Positions 33,693 through 39,847 of a stretch of 58,314 nt of DNA are shown here, piece after piece (the stretch's first letter is position 1; each line of letters begins with the position of its first letter). This DNA is from Prevotella sp. (GTDB lineage Bacteria > Bacteroidota > Bacteroidia > Bacteroidales > Bacteroidaceae), in the NCBI GenBank assembly GCA_017619275.1, contig JAFZSR010000083.1, positions 1-58,314 on the forward strand, written 5' to 3'. A program made the translations under genes and the position numbers. The notes under the pieces are model-generated. The model did no database searches, had not been told where the DNA came from, and was given only the letters and a program-made list of their open reading frames with translations.

Positions 33693-34958
33693 ATGGATAT
33701 AAAGTTACCAAAGCGACCGTGGTACGTGAAGTACCGCATGTATATCATCGCCGGGGCGATTCTCGTCGGCCTGATGGTTTATGCCGTGGTGCTGCAACTG
33801 GGCCCTCGCACGCTGAAGGTGGAGATAACCGATGAGCAGGTGGCGGAGGTCACCGAGGGTGACTTCATGGAGTACATCGATGTGAACGGTGTGGTGAGCC
33901 CCGCGAAGACCATGCGCGTGAACGCCCAGGAAGGGGGCACGGTGGAGCGCATCTGCTGCCACAACGGCGACCTGTTGCAGCGCGGCGACACCATTCTCGT
34001 CCTTTCGAATCCGAAGGTGATGGAGGAGATGGCAGCGGAACGGCAGAGCTACGAGTTGCAACAAATGCAGCACCGCCAGCAACTCATTGAGATGCACCAA
34101 AAGAGCATCACGCTGCGCAGCCAGGCTCTTCAGGCAGAATTTGAACTGAAGAAGATAGGCAAGGACTTTGAGTTGGCCGAGGAGGAAGCACGCATGGGCA
34201 TCAAGAGCCAGGCGCAGCTGGAGGTGGCACGCGATGAATACGAATACAACCGCCGCCGTACGCTGTTGAACCTGGAGAGCCTGCATCAGGATTCGGTGCT
34301 GAACGTACTGGGCCGACAACTGATTCAACAACAAATGGCTATGGAGGCCCGGAAACTGGAAAACAGCAATCGGCGTCGCGCCGCACTCGCCATCCTGGCC
34401 CCTGTCGACGGACAGATTAGCAGCCTCAACACCACCATTGGCGCCCAGGTGACGGCGGGCGAGCAGGTGGGAGAGATCGGGGTGCTGACAAACTACATTC
34501 TGAAGGCTCGCCTGAACGAATACTATATCGACCGCATCCAGCCCGGTCTGCCCTCCACTGCGGTGCTGAAGGGCCGTCGCTATGGCTTTGAGGTCAGCCG
34601 CATCACGCCTCAGGTGCAGGAGCATAGCTTCGCTGTGGAGCTCAGGCCCACTCCCGACCCCGCACAAAGGGGAGGGGAGGAGTGGCGCTTAGGCCAAACA
34701 CTTCACCTGCAAATAGAACTTGGAAAGCCCGAGCGACGACTTGTCATCCCTCGAGGCAGTTTCTACGCCCAAACCAGCGGACAATGGATCATGCTGGTGG
34801 ATGAGAAGGAGCGCAGCGCCCGTCGCGTTCCCATCAAACTGGGAAGGCAGAACACAGAATATTATGAAGTGATTGATGGCCTCCATGCCGGCGACCGCGT
34901 CCTCGTCAGTGGCTACGAGGCCTTCGGCGACGCCGAGGTTGTGAAATGGAGCAAGTAG
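33693..34958 (+). CDS. Periplasmic adaptor (HlyD/MacA-like membrane fusion protein)
   Basis: A 421-residue adaptor linking the inner-membrane permease with the TolC channel. One N-terminal membrane helix (about 11-32, YIIAGAILVGLMVYAVVLQL) is followed by a beta strand and lipoyl half (GVVSPAKTMRVNAQEGGTVERICCHNGDLLQRGDTILVLSNP), a coiled hairpin (about 115-225), the second lipoyl half (LAPVDGQISSLNTTIGAQVTAGEQVGEIG), a beta-barrel domain and a C-terminal membrane-proximal domain. A family A repeat is in frame at 34644-34678 in the beta-barrel region (RPTPDPAQRGGEE). The gene begins 4 bp after the tolC-like gene, so translation is coupled. No terminator was seen before the aromatic operon promoter. 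Confidence 0.9.
   Translation: MDIKLPKRPWYVKYRMYIIAGAILVGLMVYAVVLQLGPRTLKVEITDEQVAEVTEGDFMEYIDVNGVVSPAKTMRVNAQEGGTVERICCHNGDLLQRGDTILVLSNPKVMEEMAAERQSYELQQMQHRQQLIEMHQKSITLRSQALQAEFELKKIGKDFELAEEEARMGIKSQAQLEVARDEYEYNRRRTLLNLESLHQDSVLNVLGRQLIQQQMAMEARKLENSNRRRAALAILAPVDGQISSLNTTIGAQVTAGEQVGEIGVLTNYILKARLNEYYIDRIQPGLPSTAVLKGRRYGFEVSRITPQVQEHSFAVELRPTPDPAQRGGEEWRLGQTLHLQIELGKPERRLVIPRGSFYAQTSGQWIMLVDEKERSARRVPIKLGRQNTEYYEVIDGLHAGDRVLVSGYEAFGDAEVVKWSK
34644..34678 (-). repeat. In-frame family A repeat in the adaptor gene
   Basis: AGGCCCACTCCCGACCCC tail followed by a degraded palindrome ending GGGGAGGGG. It encodes RPTPDPAQRGGEE. Confidence 0.65.
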
Positions 34959-34990
34959 CAAAAAGAGAAAGTCAAAAAAGTTGCAATTTG

Positions 34991-35022
34991 TTTGGTGGTT
35001 ACAAATAAATGTTGTAATTTTG
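34991..35022 (+). promoter_or_regulatory. Promoter of the aromatic amino acid operon
   Basis: TTTG (34991-34994), 20-bp spacer, TAATTTTG (35015-35022). The transcript would start near 35029, about 22 nt before the leader-peptide ATG. Confidence 0.75.
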
Positions 35023-35050
35023 CAACCGAAAATCAAAAAACGTGATTAAT

Positions 35051-35104
35051 ATGTCATTTTCGGCTTCTTATTTTTACGGTTATTACTTTTACTTCGCAAC
35101 CTAA
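35051..35104 (+). CDS. Phe/Tyr-rich leader peptide (17 aa)
   Basis: The peptide MSFSASYFYGYYFYFAT has five Tyr and four Phe in 17 residues, eight of them within the nine residues 7-15. It lies between a strong promoter and an intrinsic terminator ahead of genes for aromatic amino acid synthesis, the classic position and composition of an attenuation leader. Its translation rate would report charged tRNA-Phe and tRNA-Tyr. The stop codon (35102-35104) lies 3 nt before the antiterminator strand at 35107, so a ribosome at the stop would mask that strand. Too short for routine gene calling. Confidence 0.8.
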   Translation: MSFSASYFYGYYFYFAT

Positions 35105-35204
35105 TTGTGAAGCGTAAGGCCGTGAGTAGATTGAAGATTGAACAATGATAATCGAAAGATAAAGCCCCGCTTCACAACCCAGTGAGAGCGGGGCTGTTTT
35201 TTTA
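35092..35204 (+). promoter_or_regulatory. Transcription attenuator of the aromatic operon
   Basis: Four pairing segments are visible. Segment 1 (35092-35099, CTTCGCAA) pairs with 35105-35112 (TTGTGAAG). Segment 2 (35107-35114, GTGAAGCG) pairs perfectly with segment 3 (35169-35176, CGCTTCAC). Segment 3 is also the upstream arm of the terminator (35164-35176 with 35183-35196), which is followed by TGTTTTTTT. Ribosomes stalled on Tyr/Phe codons would leave segment 2 free (read-through); ribosomes reaching the stop would cover it (termination). This mechanism is known for phe and trp leaders in enterobacteria; here it is inferred from the pairing. Confidence 0.8.
35164..35204 (+). terminator. Intrinsic terminator within the attenuator
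   Basis: AGCCCCGCTTCAC and GTGAGAGCGGGGCT form a strong GC-rich stem with one small bulge, followed by a U-rich tract (35198-35204), 36 bp before the aminotransferase ATG. Confidence 0.82.
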
Positions 35205-35239
35205 CGTTGAACATTAAACAATGAAATAATTAGAACATT

Positions 35240-36406
35240 ATGATACAACCGGCAGACAGATTATCGTTAGTGAGTGAATACTACTTCAGTCGCAAACTGA
35301 AGGAGGTGGCGCAGATGAACGCCGAGGGCAAGGACATCATCAGTCTGGCCATCGGCAGTCCCGACATGCCGCCATCGGAGCAAACCATTGAGAAGCTGTG
35401 CGAGGTGGCCCACGACCCTTCGGCCCATGGCTACCAGCCCATGCAGGGAACGCCCGAACTGCGGAAGGCTATGGCGGGCTTCTACAAGCGGTGGTACGAC
35501 GTCGACCTTGACCCTGTCAAGGAGATTCTGCCCCTGATAGGCTCGAAGGAGGGCATCCTGCATGTCACACTGGCCTTTGTCAATCCGGGCGACGAGGTGC
35601 TGGTGCCCAATCCAGGCTATCCCACCTATACCTCGCTGTCGAAGATTCTGGGCGCAAAGATTGTAAACTACAACCTGCGCGAGGAGAACGGTTGGCAGCC
35701 CGATTTCGATGAGTTGGAGCGCATGGACCTCTCGAATGTTAAGCTGATGTGGACCAACTATCCCAATATGCCCACAGGGGCACCCGCCCGTATGGAGACT
35801 TACGAGCGCCTGGTGCAGTTTGCACGCGAGCATCAAATCGTCGTGGTGAACGATAATCCCTACAGCTTCATCCTCAACGAGCATCCCCTTTCCTTGCTGC
35901 AGGTGCCAGGCGCCAAGGACTGCTGCATCGAGTTCAACTCCATGTCGAAGAGCCACAACATGCCGGGCTGGCGCGTGGGACTCTGCGCCACCAACGCCCA
36001 GTTCATCCAGTGGATTCTGAAGGTGCAGTCGAACATTGAGAGCGGCACCTTCCGAGGCATTCAGCTGGCTGCCGCCGAGGCCTATCGCAACAGCAATGAG
36101 TGGCACCGCGAGTATAACATCGAGACCTACGCCCGTCGCCGCCGCTATGCCGAGGAGATCATGGAGCTCCTTGGCTGCACTTACGACCCGCAACAGGTGG
36201 GCATGTTCCTTTGGGGCCGCATCCCTGCTATATATAATAATGTGGAGGAGCTCACCGAGCGCGTGCTCCACGAGGCCCGCGTTTTCATCACCCCTGGTTT
36301 CATCTTCGGCAGCAACGGCGAGCGCTACATCCGCATATCCCTCTGTGCCAAGGAAGAGAAATTCCGCGAGGCGCTTCAAAGGATTCAATCCGTCATTAGC
36401 AAATAA
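35240..36406 (+). CDS. PLP-dependent aminotransferase, class I/II (probably aromatic)
   Basis: A 388-residue fold-type I aminotransferase. Motifs are the N-terminal ISLAIGSPDMPP, YQPMQGTPELRKAMAGFY, the substrate loop NPGYPTYTSLSK, TNYPNMPTGAPA with the conserved Asn, NDNPYSFI, and EFNSMSKSHNMPGWRVG, where the Lys of SMSKSHNMPGWR binds PLP. The C-terminal Arg that binds the substrate carboxylate is in RYIRISLC. Context (DAHP synthase, chorismate mutase, prephenate dehydrogenase, a Phe/Tyr attenuator) suggests it converts phenylpyruvate and 4-hydroxyphenylpyruvate to Phe and Tyr. From sequence alone an alanine, aspartate or LL-diaminopimelate-like specificity cannot be excluded. Confidence 0.88.
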   Translation: MIQPADRLSLVSEYYFSRKLKEVAQMNAEGKDIISLAIGSPDMPPSEQTIEKLCEVAHDPSAHGYQPMQGTPELRKAMAGFYKRWYDVDLDPVKEILPLIGSKEGILHVTLAFVNPGDEVLVPNPGYPTYTSLSKILGAKIVNYNLREENGWQPDFDELERMDLSNVKLMWTNYPNMPTGAPARMETYERLVQFAREHQIVVVNDNPYSFILNEHPLSLLQVPGAKDCCIEFNSMSKSHNMPGWRVGLCATNAQFIQWILKVQSNIESGTFRGIQLAAAEAYRNSNEWHREYNIETYARRRRYAEEIMELLGCTYDPQQVGMFLWGRIPAIYNNVEELTERVLHEARVFITPGFIFGSNGERYIRISLCAKEEKFREALQRIQSVISK

Positions 36407-36420
36407 CCCACCCCCTTTTG

Positions 36421-36472
36421 TCAGGTGTCTTGTGGCACCGCCTGGTCAGGTGTCTTGTGGCACCGCCACAAG
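36421..36472. repeat. Two 22-bp direct repeats ending in a hairpin
   Basis: A 22-bp unit starting TCAGGTGTCTTGTGGC and ending ACCGCC occurs at 36421-36442 and 36446-36467, identical in both. The second runs into a perfect CTTGTGGC-ACC-GCCACAAG hairpin (36454-36472). It lies between the aminotransferase and DAHP synthase genes. It is followed by A residues, not T, so it is not an intrinsic terminator. Confidence 0.8.
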
Positions 36473-36506
36473 AAAAAAAGAATTCGAACAAACAAAAACA
36501 TACAAA

Positions 36507-37571
36507 ATGGAACTAGAATTAGAAAAACTGAATCTGCCCAGCGATAGCGAGCGCCCGTTCGTGATTGCAGGCCCCTGCTCGGCCGAGACCGAGGAACAAG
36601 TGATGAGAACCGCCCGTGAGCTGGCCATGAAAGGCTGCCATAACTTCCGCGCCGGTGTGTGGAAGCCCCGCACCAAGCCCGGTGGCTTCGAGGGCAATGG
36701 CGAGAAAGCCCTGCCTTGGATGAAGCGCGTAAAAGAAGAGACGAAGATGCTTGTCTCTACCGAGGTGGCCACGCCCGAACATGTGGAGCTGGCACTGAAG
36801 TATGGCATCGACATCCTCTGGGTAGGCGCCCGAACCTCGGCCAACCCCTTTGCCGTGCAGGCCTTGGCCGACGCACTGAGGGGCGTCGATGTGCCCGTCT
36901 TCGTAAAGAACCCCGTCAACCCCGACCTAGAGCTGTGGATAGGAGCCTTGGAGCGCATCAACCAGGCTGGTGTGAAGCGTCTCGGAGCCATTCACCGAGG
37001 TTTCTCTTCGTATGATAAAAAGATTTATCGAAACCTGCCCATGTGGCAGATACCTATTGAGTTACGCCGTCGCATCCCCGAGCTGCCCATCATCAGCGAC
37101 CCCAGCCATATCGGAGGCCGTCGCGAGCTGGTGGCTCCGCTGTGCCAGCAGGCCATGGACTTGGGTTTTGACGGCCTAATTGTGGAGAGCCATTGCGACC
37201 CCGACAAGGCTTGGAGCGACGCTGCCCAGCAGGTGACGCCCGATGTGCTCGACTACATCCTCTCGCTGCTCGTCATACGCGACGAGCACACTACCACCGA
37301 GGGCATCCAGCAGCTGCGCAAGCAGATTGACGAGTTGGACAACCAGCTGATGGACCTCTTGGCCAAGCGCATGCGTGTGTGCCGAGAGATTGGCCAGTAC
37401 AAGCGCGAGCACAACATGACCGTGCTGCAAGCCTCGCGCTACAACGAGATTCTGAGCAAACGTGGTGCCCAGGGTGCCCTCTGCGGCATGGGGCCTGAGT
37501 TTGTGGCTCACGTGTTTGAGAGCATCCACGAGGAGAGCGTGCGCCAGCAGATAGAAATCATCAACAAGTAA
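36507..37571 (+). CDS. Bifunctional DAHP synthase / chorismate mutase
   Basis: A 354-residue fusion. Residues 1 to about 265 form a DAHP synthase of the small, KDO8P-synthase-like type I class: FVIAGPCSAETEEQV, RAGVWKPRTKPGGFEG, ILWVGARTSANPFAVQALA, FVKNPVNPDLELW, GAIHRGF, DPSHIGGRRELVAPL, and VESHCDPDKAWSDAAQQ. Residues from about 270 form an AroQ-type chorismate mutase (IQQLRKQIDELDNQLMDLLAKRMRVCREIGQYKREHNMTVLQASRYNEIL). It makes the first and last common metabolites of the Phe/Tyr route. The mutase domain may also mediate feedback control, as known for other such fusions. The start is placed at MELELEKLNLPS because the in-frame codons upstream run out of frame through the aminotransferase gene. 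Confidence 0.94.
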   Translation: MELELEKLNLPSDSERPFVIAGPCSAETEEQVMRTARELAMKGCHNFRAGVWKPRTKPGGFEGNGEKALPWMKRVKEETKMLVSTEVATPEHVELALKYGIDILWVGARTSANPFAVQALADALRGVDVPVFVKNPVNPDLELWIGALERINQAGVKRLGAIHRGFSSYDKKIYRNLPMWQIPIELRRRIPELPIISDPSHIGGRRELVAPLCQQAMDLGFDGLIVESHCDPDKAWSDAAQQVTPDVLDYILSLLVIRDEHTTTEGIQQLRKQIDELDNQLMDLLAKRMRVCREIGQYKREHNMTVLQASRYNEILSKRGAQGALCGMGPEFVAHVFESIHEESVRQQIEIINK

Positions 37572-37623
37572 GCCCCGCCCAGGACTCCCCACGGGTGGAT
37601 TATCATCAATAAAAAGTAATGCT

Positions 37624-38721
37624 ATGAAGACTTCAAGAATGATTATCGCCGCCATCTTCACCTTCTGCGGCGCAATGGGTGCTCAGGCACAAAAGATACA
37701 GGTTGTAGACGATAATGGGCAGGGCATCGCCTTGGCCAGCGTGATGAACGACAACGGCGTGCTCATCGGCACCACCGATCTCAACGGCGTGCTCGCCGAC
37801 TTGAAGGGTGCCCAGAGCGTGGCCGTCACCCATGTGGCCTACAAGCCCCAGAGTGTCGTCGTGGCCAACCTCAAGGAGGGTCGCATCACGATGGAGGAGA
37901 ACGACTTTGGTCTCGACGAACTCGTGGTCATGCCAAAGCCTCTCATCTACACCGAGCTGTACTATCGTTTCTATGCTTACGTCGACGACTCGCTTCGTAC
38001 CTTCGCTGCGGGCATCGTGCCATATACCTACAACGTTCAGAAGCAGAAACGGACTGTCAAGTTCTCCGACTATGCCGTAGCCCTATTCAACCTCAAGGAT
38101 GTCTCCTGGTGGAAAGTAAGGTCAGAGAATATGGTGAAGGGTGGCATCCGAACGACTCCGGGCGAGCAGAGCCTGACGAATGGCTCTTGGAAGAAGAAAT
38201 ACTTCCTTGAGAAAGAATCCAACGGCGTGAACCGCTGGAAGATTTCCAACCCACGTGAGACGGTTGGCACGCTTGTTCATGCCAACGGCCTGAGCACTAT
38301 CACCATTGATGGCGGCAAGGCACAGATGTATGCCAACGAGCGGAATGGCGAGAAGAAGATGCTGAAGAAACGCCAAGATTCCAACTACACCTATCAGTAT
38401 GTTGAGGTGTTCCGCCTCAATGAAGACGGTGAGGTGGCCCCAGACGACTATGTGATGTCGCTCAACCACTGGGAGCACGATGGCAAGAAGGGCCGCGAGA
38501 CCTACATCGTCGAGGCATGGGTGACCGACCGCGGCTACATGACCCAAGACGAGTTCAAACAGAAGCGTAAGGACATCAACGCCATGAATAGCACGCAGAA
38601 CATGTGGCACATGCCTTTGGAAGAATTAGAGGCGTACGAGCGCAAGCACAACATCCCCGCCATCACCGAGGAGGTGCGCAAGGCCGTTGCCCTGATTACG
38701 AAGGATAGGTGGACGAAATAA
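37624..38721 (+). CDS. Secreted protein with carboxypeptidase-regulatory-like domain
   Basis: A 365-residue exported protein with signal peptide MKTSRMIIAAIFTFCGAMGAQAQ. Residues 25 to about 100 form a carboxypeptidase-regulatory-like beta sandwich (DDNGQGIALASVMNDNGVLIGTTDLNGVLADL) ending in LDELVVMPKP, the same pattern that opens TonB-dependent transporters, but no plug or barrel follows. The remainder (ELYYRFYAYVDDSLRTFAAGIVPY...) is a conserved-looking soluble domain of unknown function seen in Bacteroidetes envelope proteins. It sits between the DAHP synthase and tyrA genes, so an envelope gene interrupts a biosynthetic operon. It starts 52 bp after the DAHP synthase stop. Function unknown. 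Confidence 0.65.
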   Translation: MKTSRMIIAAIFTFCGAMGAQAQKIQVVDDNGQGIALASVMNDNGVLIGTTDLNGVLADLKGAQSVAVTHVAYKPQSVVVANLKEGRITMEENDFGLDELVVMPKPLIYTELYYRFYAYVDDSLRTFAAGIVPYTYNVQKQKRTVKFSDYAVALFNLKDVSWWKVRSENMVKGGIRTTPGEQSLTNGSWKKKYFLEKESNGVNRWKISNPRETVGTLVHANGLSTITIDGGKAQMYANERNGEKKMLKKRQDSNYTYQYVEVFRLNEDGEVAPDDYVMSLNHWEHDGKKGRETYIVEAWVTDRGYMTQDEFKQKRKDINAMNSTQNMWHMPLEELEAYERKHNIPAITEEVRKAVALITKDRWTK

Positions 38722-38785
38722 AAAAGGCAATGGTAAAAAAGTTGGTTCAGTGGCAGAATAACGCCTGATGGCACAAAATGTCTAA

Positions 38786-38861
38786 ACCACGTCGTAAAAT
38801 ATATAAATCATGTCGTAAGCTTTATAAACTACGTCGTAAAATAAAAAAACCAAGTCGTAAA
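38786..38861. repeat. Four direct repeats at exact 21-bp spacing upstream of tyrA
   Basis: GTCGTAA occurs at 38791, 38812, 38833 and 38854, each 21 bp apart, in a looser AAACYACGTCGTAAAAT unit. The last copy ends 64 bp before the tyrA ATG. The exact two-turn spacing would place a DNA-binding protein on one face of the helix. No TAnnTTTG element is seen between these and tyrA. Confidence 0.8.
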
Positions 38862-38924
38862 ATGAACTTTTACAAGTGGCGAAGCGTAAATGTGTACCAC
38901 GTTATTGTTTAATCTTAACAAAGT

Positions 38925-39722
38925 ATGAAAATATTGGTTTTAGGCGCAGGCAAGATGGGAAGTTTCTTCATCGACCTGCTGAGTTTCGACCACGAGGTGG
39001 CCGTTTTCGAAAAAGATCCCAAGCGCATGCGGTTCACCTACAACTGCCAGCGCTTCACCACCTTCGACGAGGTGAGGGACTTTGCCCCCGAGTTGGTCAT
39101 CAACGCCGTTACGCTGAAGTATACCATTCCCGTGTTCCAGCAGGTCATTCCCTACCTGCCCAAGCAGTGCATCATCAGCGACATCGCCAGTGTGAAGACC
39201 GATCTGAAAGAGTTCTACGACACTGCGGGCATGCGCTTCGTCTCTACGCACCCCATGTTCGGCCCCACCTTTGCCAATCTGCAGCAACTCTCGGAAGAGA
39301 ACGCCATCATCATCAGTGAAGGCGACTATATGGGGCGCATTTTCTTCAAGGACCTCTATCAACGCCTTGGGTTGAACATCTACGAATACACTTTCGAGGA
39401 GCACGACCAGACGGTGGCCTACTCACTCAGTATCCCCTTTGTCAGCACTTTCGTCTTCGCTGCCGTAATGAAGCACCAGGATGCTCCTGGCACCACTTTC
39501 AAGCGCCACATGCGCATTGCCAAGGGCGTACTCAACGAAGACGACTACCTGCTTCAGGAAATCCTCTTCAACCCCTACACCCACGACCAGGTGTCGCAGA
39601 TTCGGACTGAGCTGAAGGAACTCCTTGAAATCATCGACCGCAAGGATGCCCAGGGTATGCAAGCTTATCTGCGCAAGATTCGTGACAACGTGCGCCGCGA
39701 CATCGAGATTAAGGGCGCCTGA
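38925..39722 (+). CDS. tyrA: Prephenate dehydrogenase
   Basis: Oxidatively decarboxylates prephenate to 4-hydroxyphenylpyruvate for tyrosine. The 265-residue enzyme has an N-terminal NAD(P)-binding fold (MKILVLGAGKMGSFFIDLL), the acidic ribose-binding position in FEKDPKR (Asp suggests NAD preference, weakly), DIASVKTDLKEF, and THPMFGPT, which carries the catalytic-site His. The helical C-terminal dimerisation domain contains HDQTVAYSLSIPFVSTFVFA. No ACT or chorismate mutase domain is present. It follows the aminotransferase and DAHP synthase-mutase genes but is separated from them by the envelope protein gene and the 21-bp repeats, so it may have its own control. It ends at a clear terminator. 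Confidence 0.93.
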   Translation: MKILVLGAGKMGSFFIDLLSFDHEVAVFEKDPKRMRFTYNCQRFTTFDEVRDFAPELVINAVTLKYTIPVFQQVIPYLPKQCIISDIASVKTDLKEFYDTAGMRFVSTHPMFGPTFANLQQLSEENAIIISEGDYMGRIFFKDLYQRLGLNIYEYTFEEHDQTVAYSLSIPFVSTFVFAAVMKHQDAPGTTFKRHMRIAKGVLNEDDYLLQEILFNPYTHDQVSQIRTELKELLEIIDRKDAQGMQAYLRKIRDNVRRDIEIKGA

Positions 39723-39746
39723 GGTTGCTTTTCCACCGCTAATCTT

Positions 39747-39782
39747 AATCAGGCTGTTTCCATCGCAGCCTGATTTTTTTTG
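39747..39782 (+). terminator. tyrA terminator
   Basis: AATCAGGCTG and CAGCCTGATT form a perfect 10-bp stem with a 9-nt loop, followed by a run of T. Confidence 0.88.
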
Positions 39783-39790
39783 TTTTTTAT

Positions 39791-39821
39791 TTTGTTTTTC
39801 GTCCAACTCTGTGTAACTTTG
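39791..39821 (+). promoter_or_regulatory. Promoter of the GH43 gene
   Basis: TTTG (39791-39794), 19-bp spacer, TAACTTTG (39814-39821), 26 bp before the ATG. Confidence 0.7.
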
Positions 39822-39847
39822 CACCGTCTTAATCTACCTTTCTAATT

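Noticed and set aside
36454-36472. Intrinsic terminator between the aminotransferase and DAHP synthase genes
   Set aside because: The perfect hairpin is followed by A residues on this strand, and no T-tract is correctly placed on either strand.
36036-36506. 157-codon N-terminal extension of the DAHP synthase-mutase frame
   Set aside because: It overlaps the aminotransferase gene in another frame and crosses the direct repeats; the ATG at 36507 begins the conserved enzyme.
38722-38924. tyrA promoter of the TTTG / TAnnTTTG type
   Set aside because: No TAnnTTTG was found in this interval; only the 21-bp iterons are evident, so no promoter was called.
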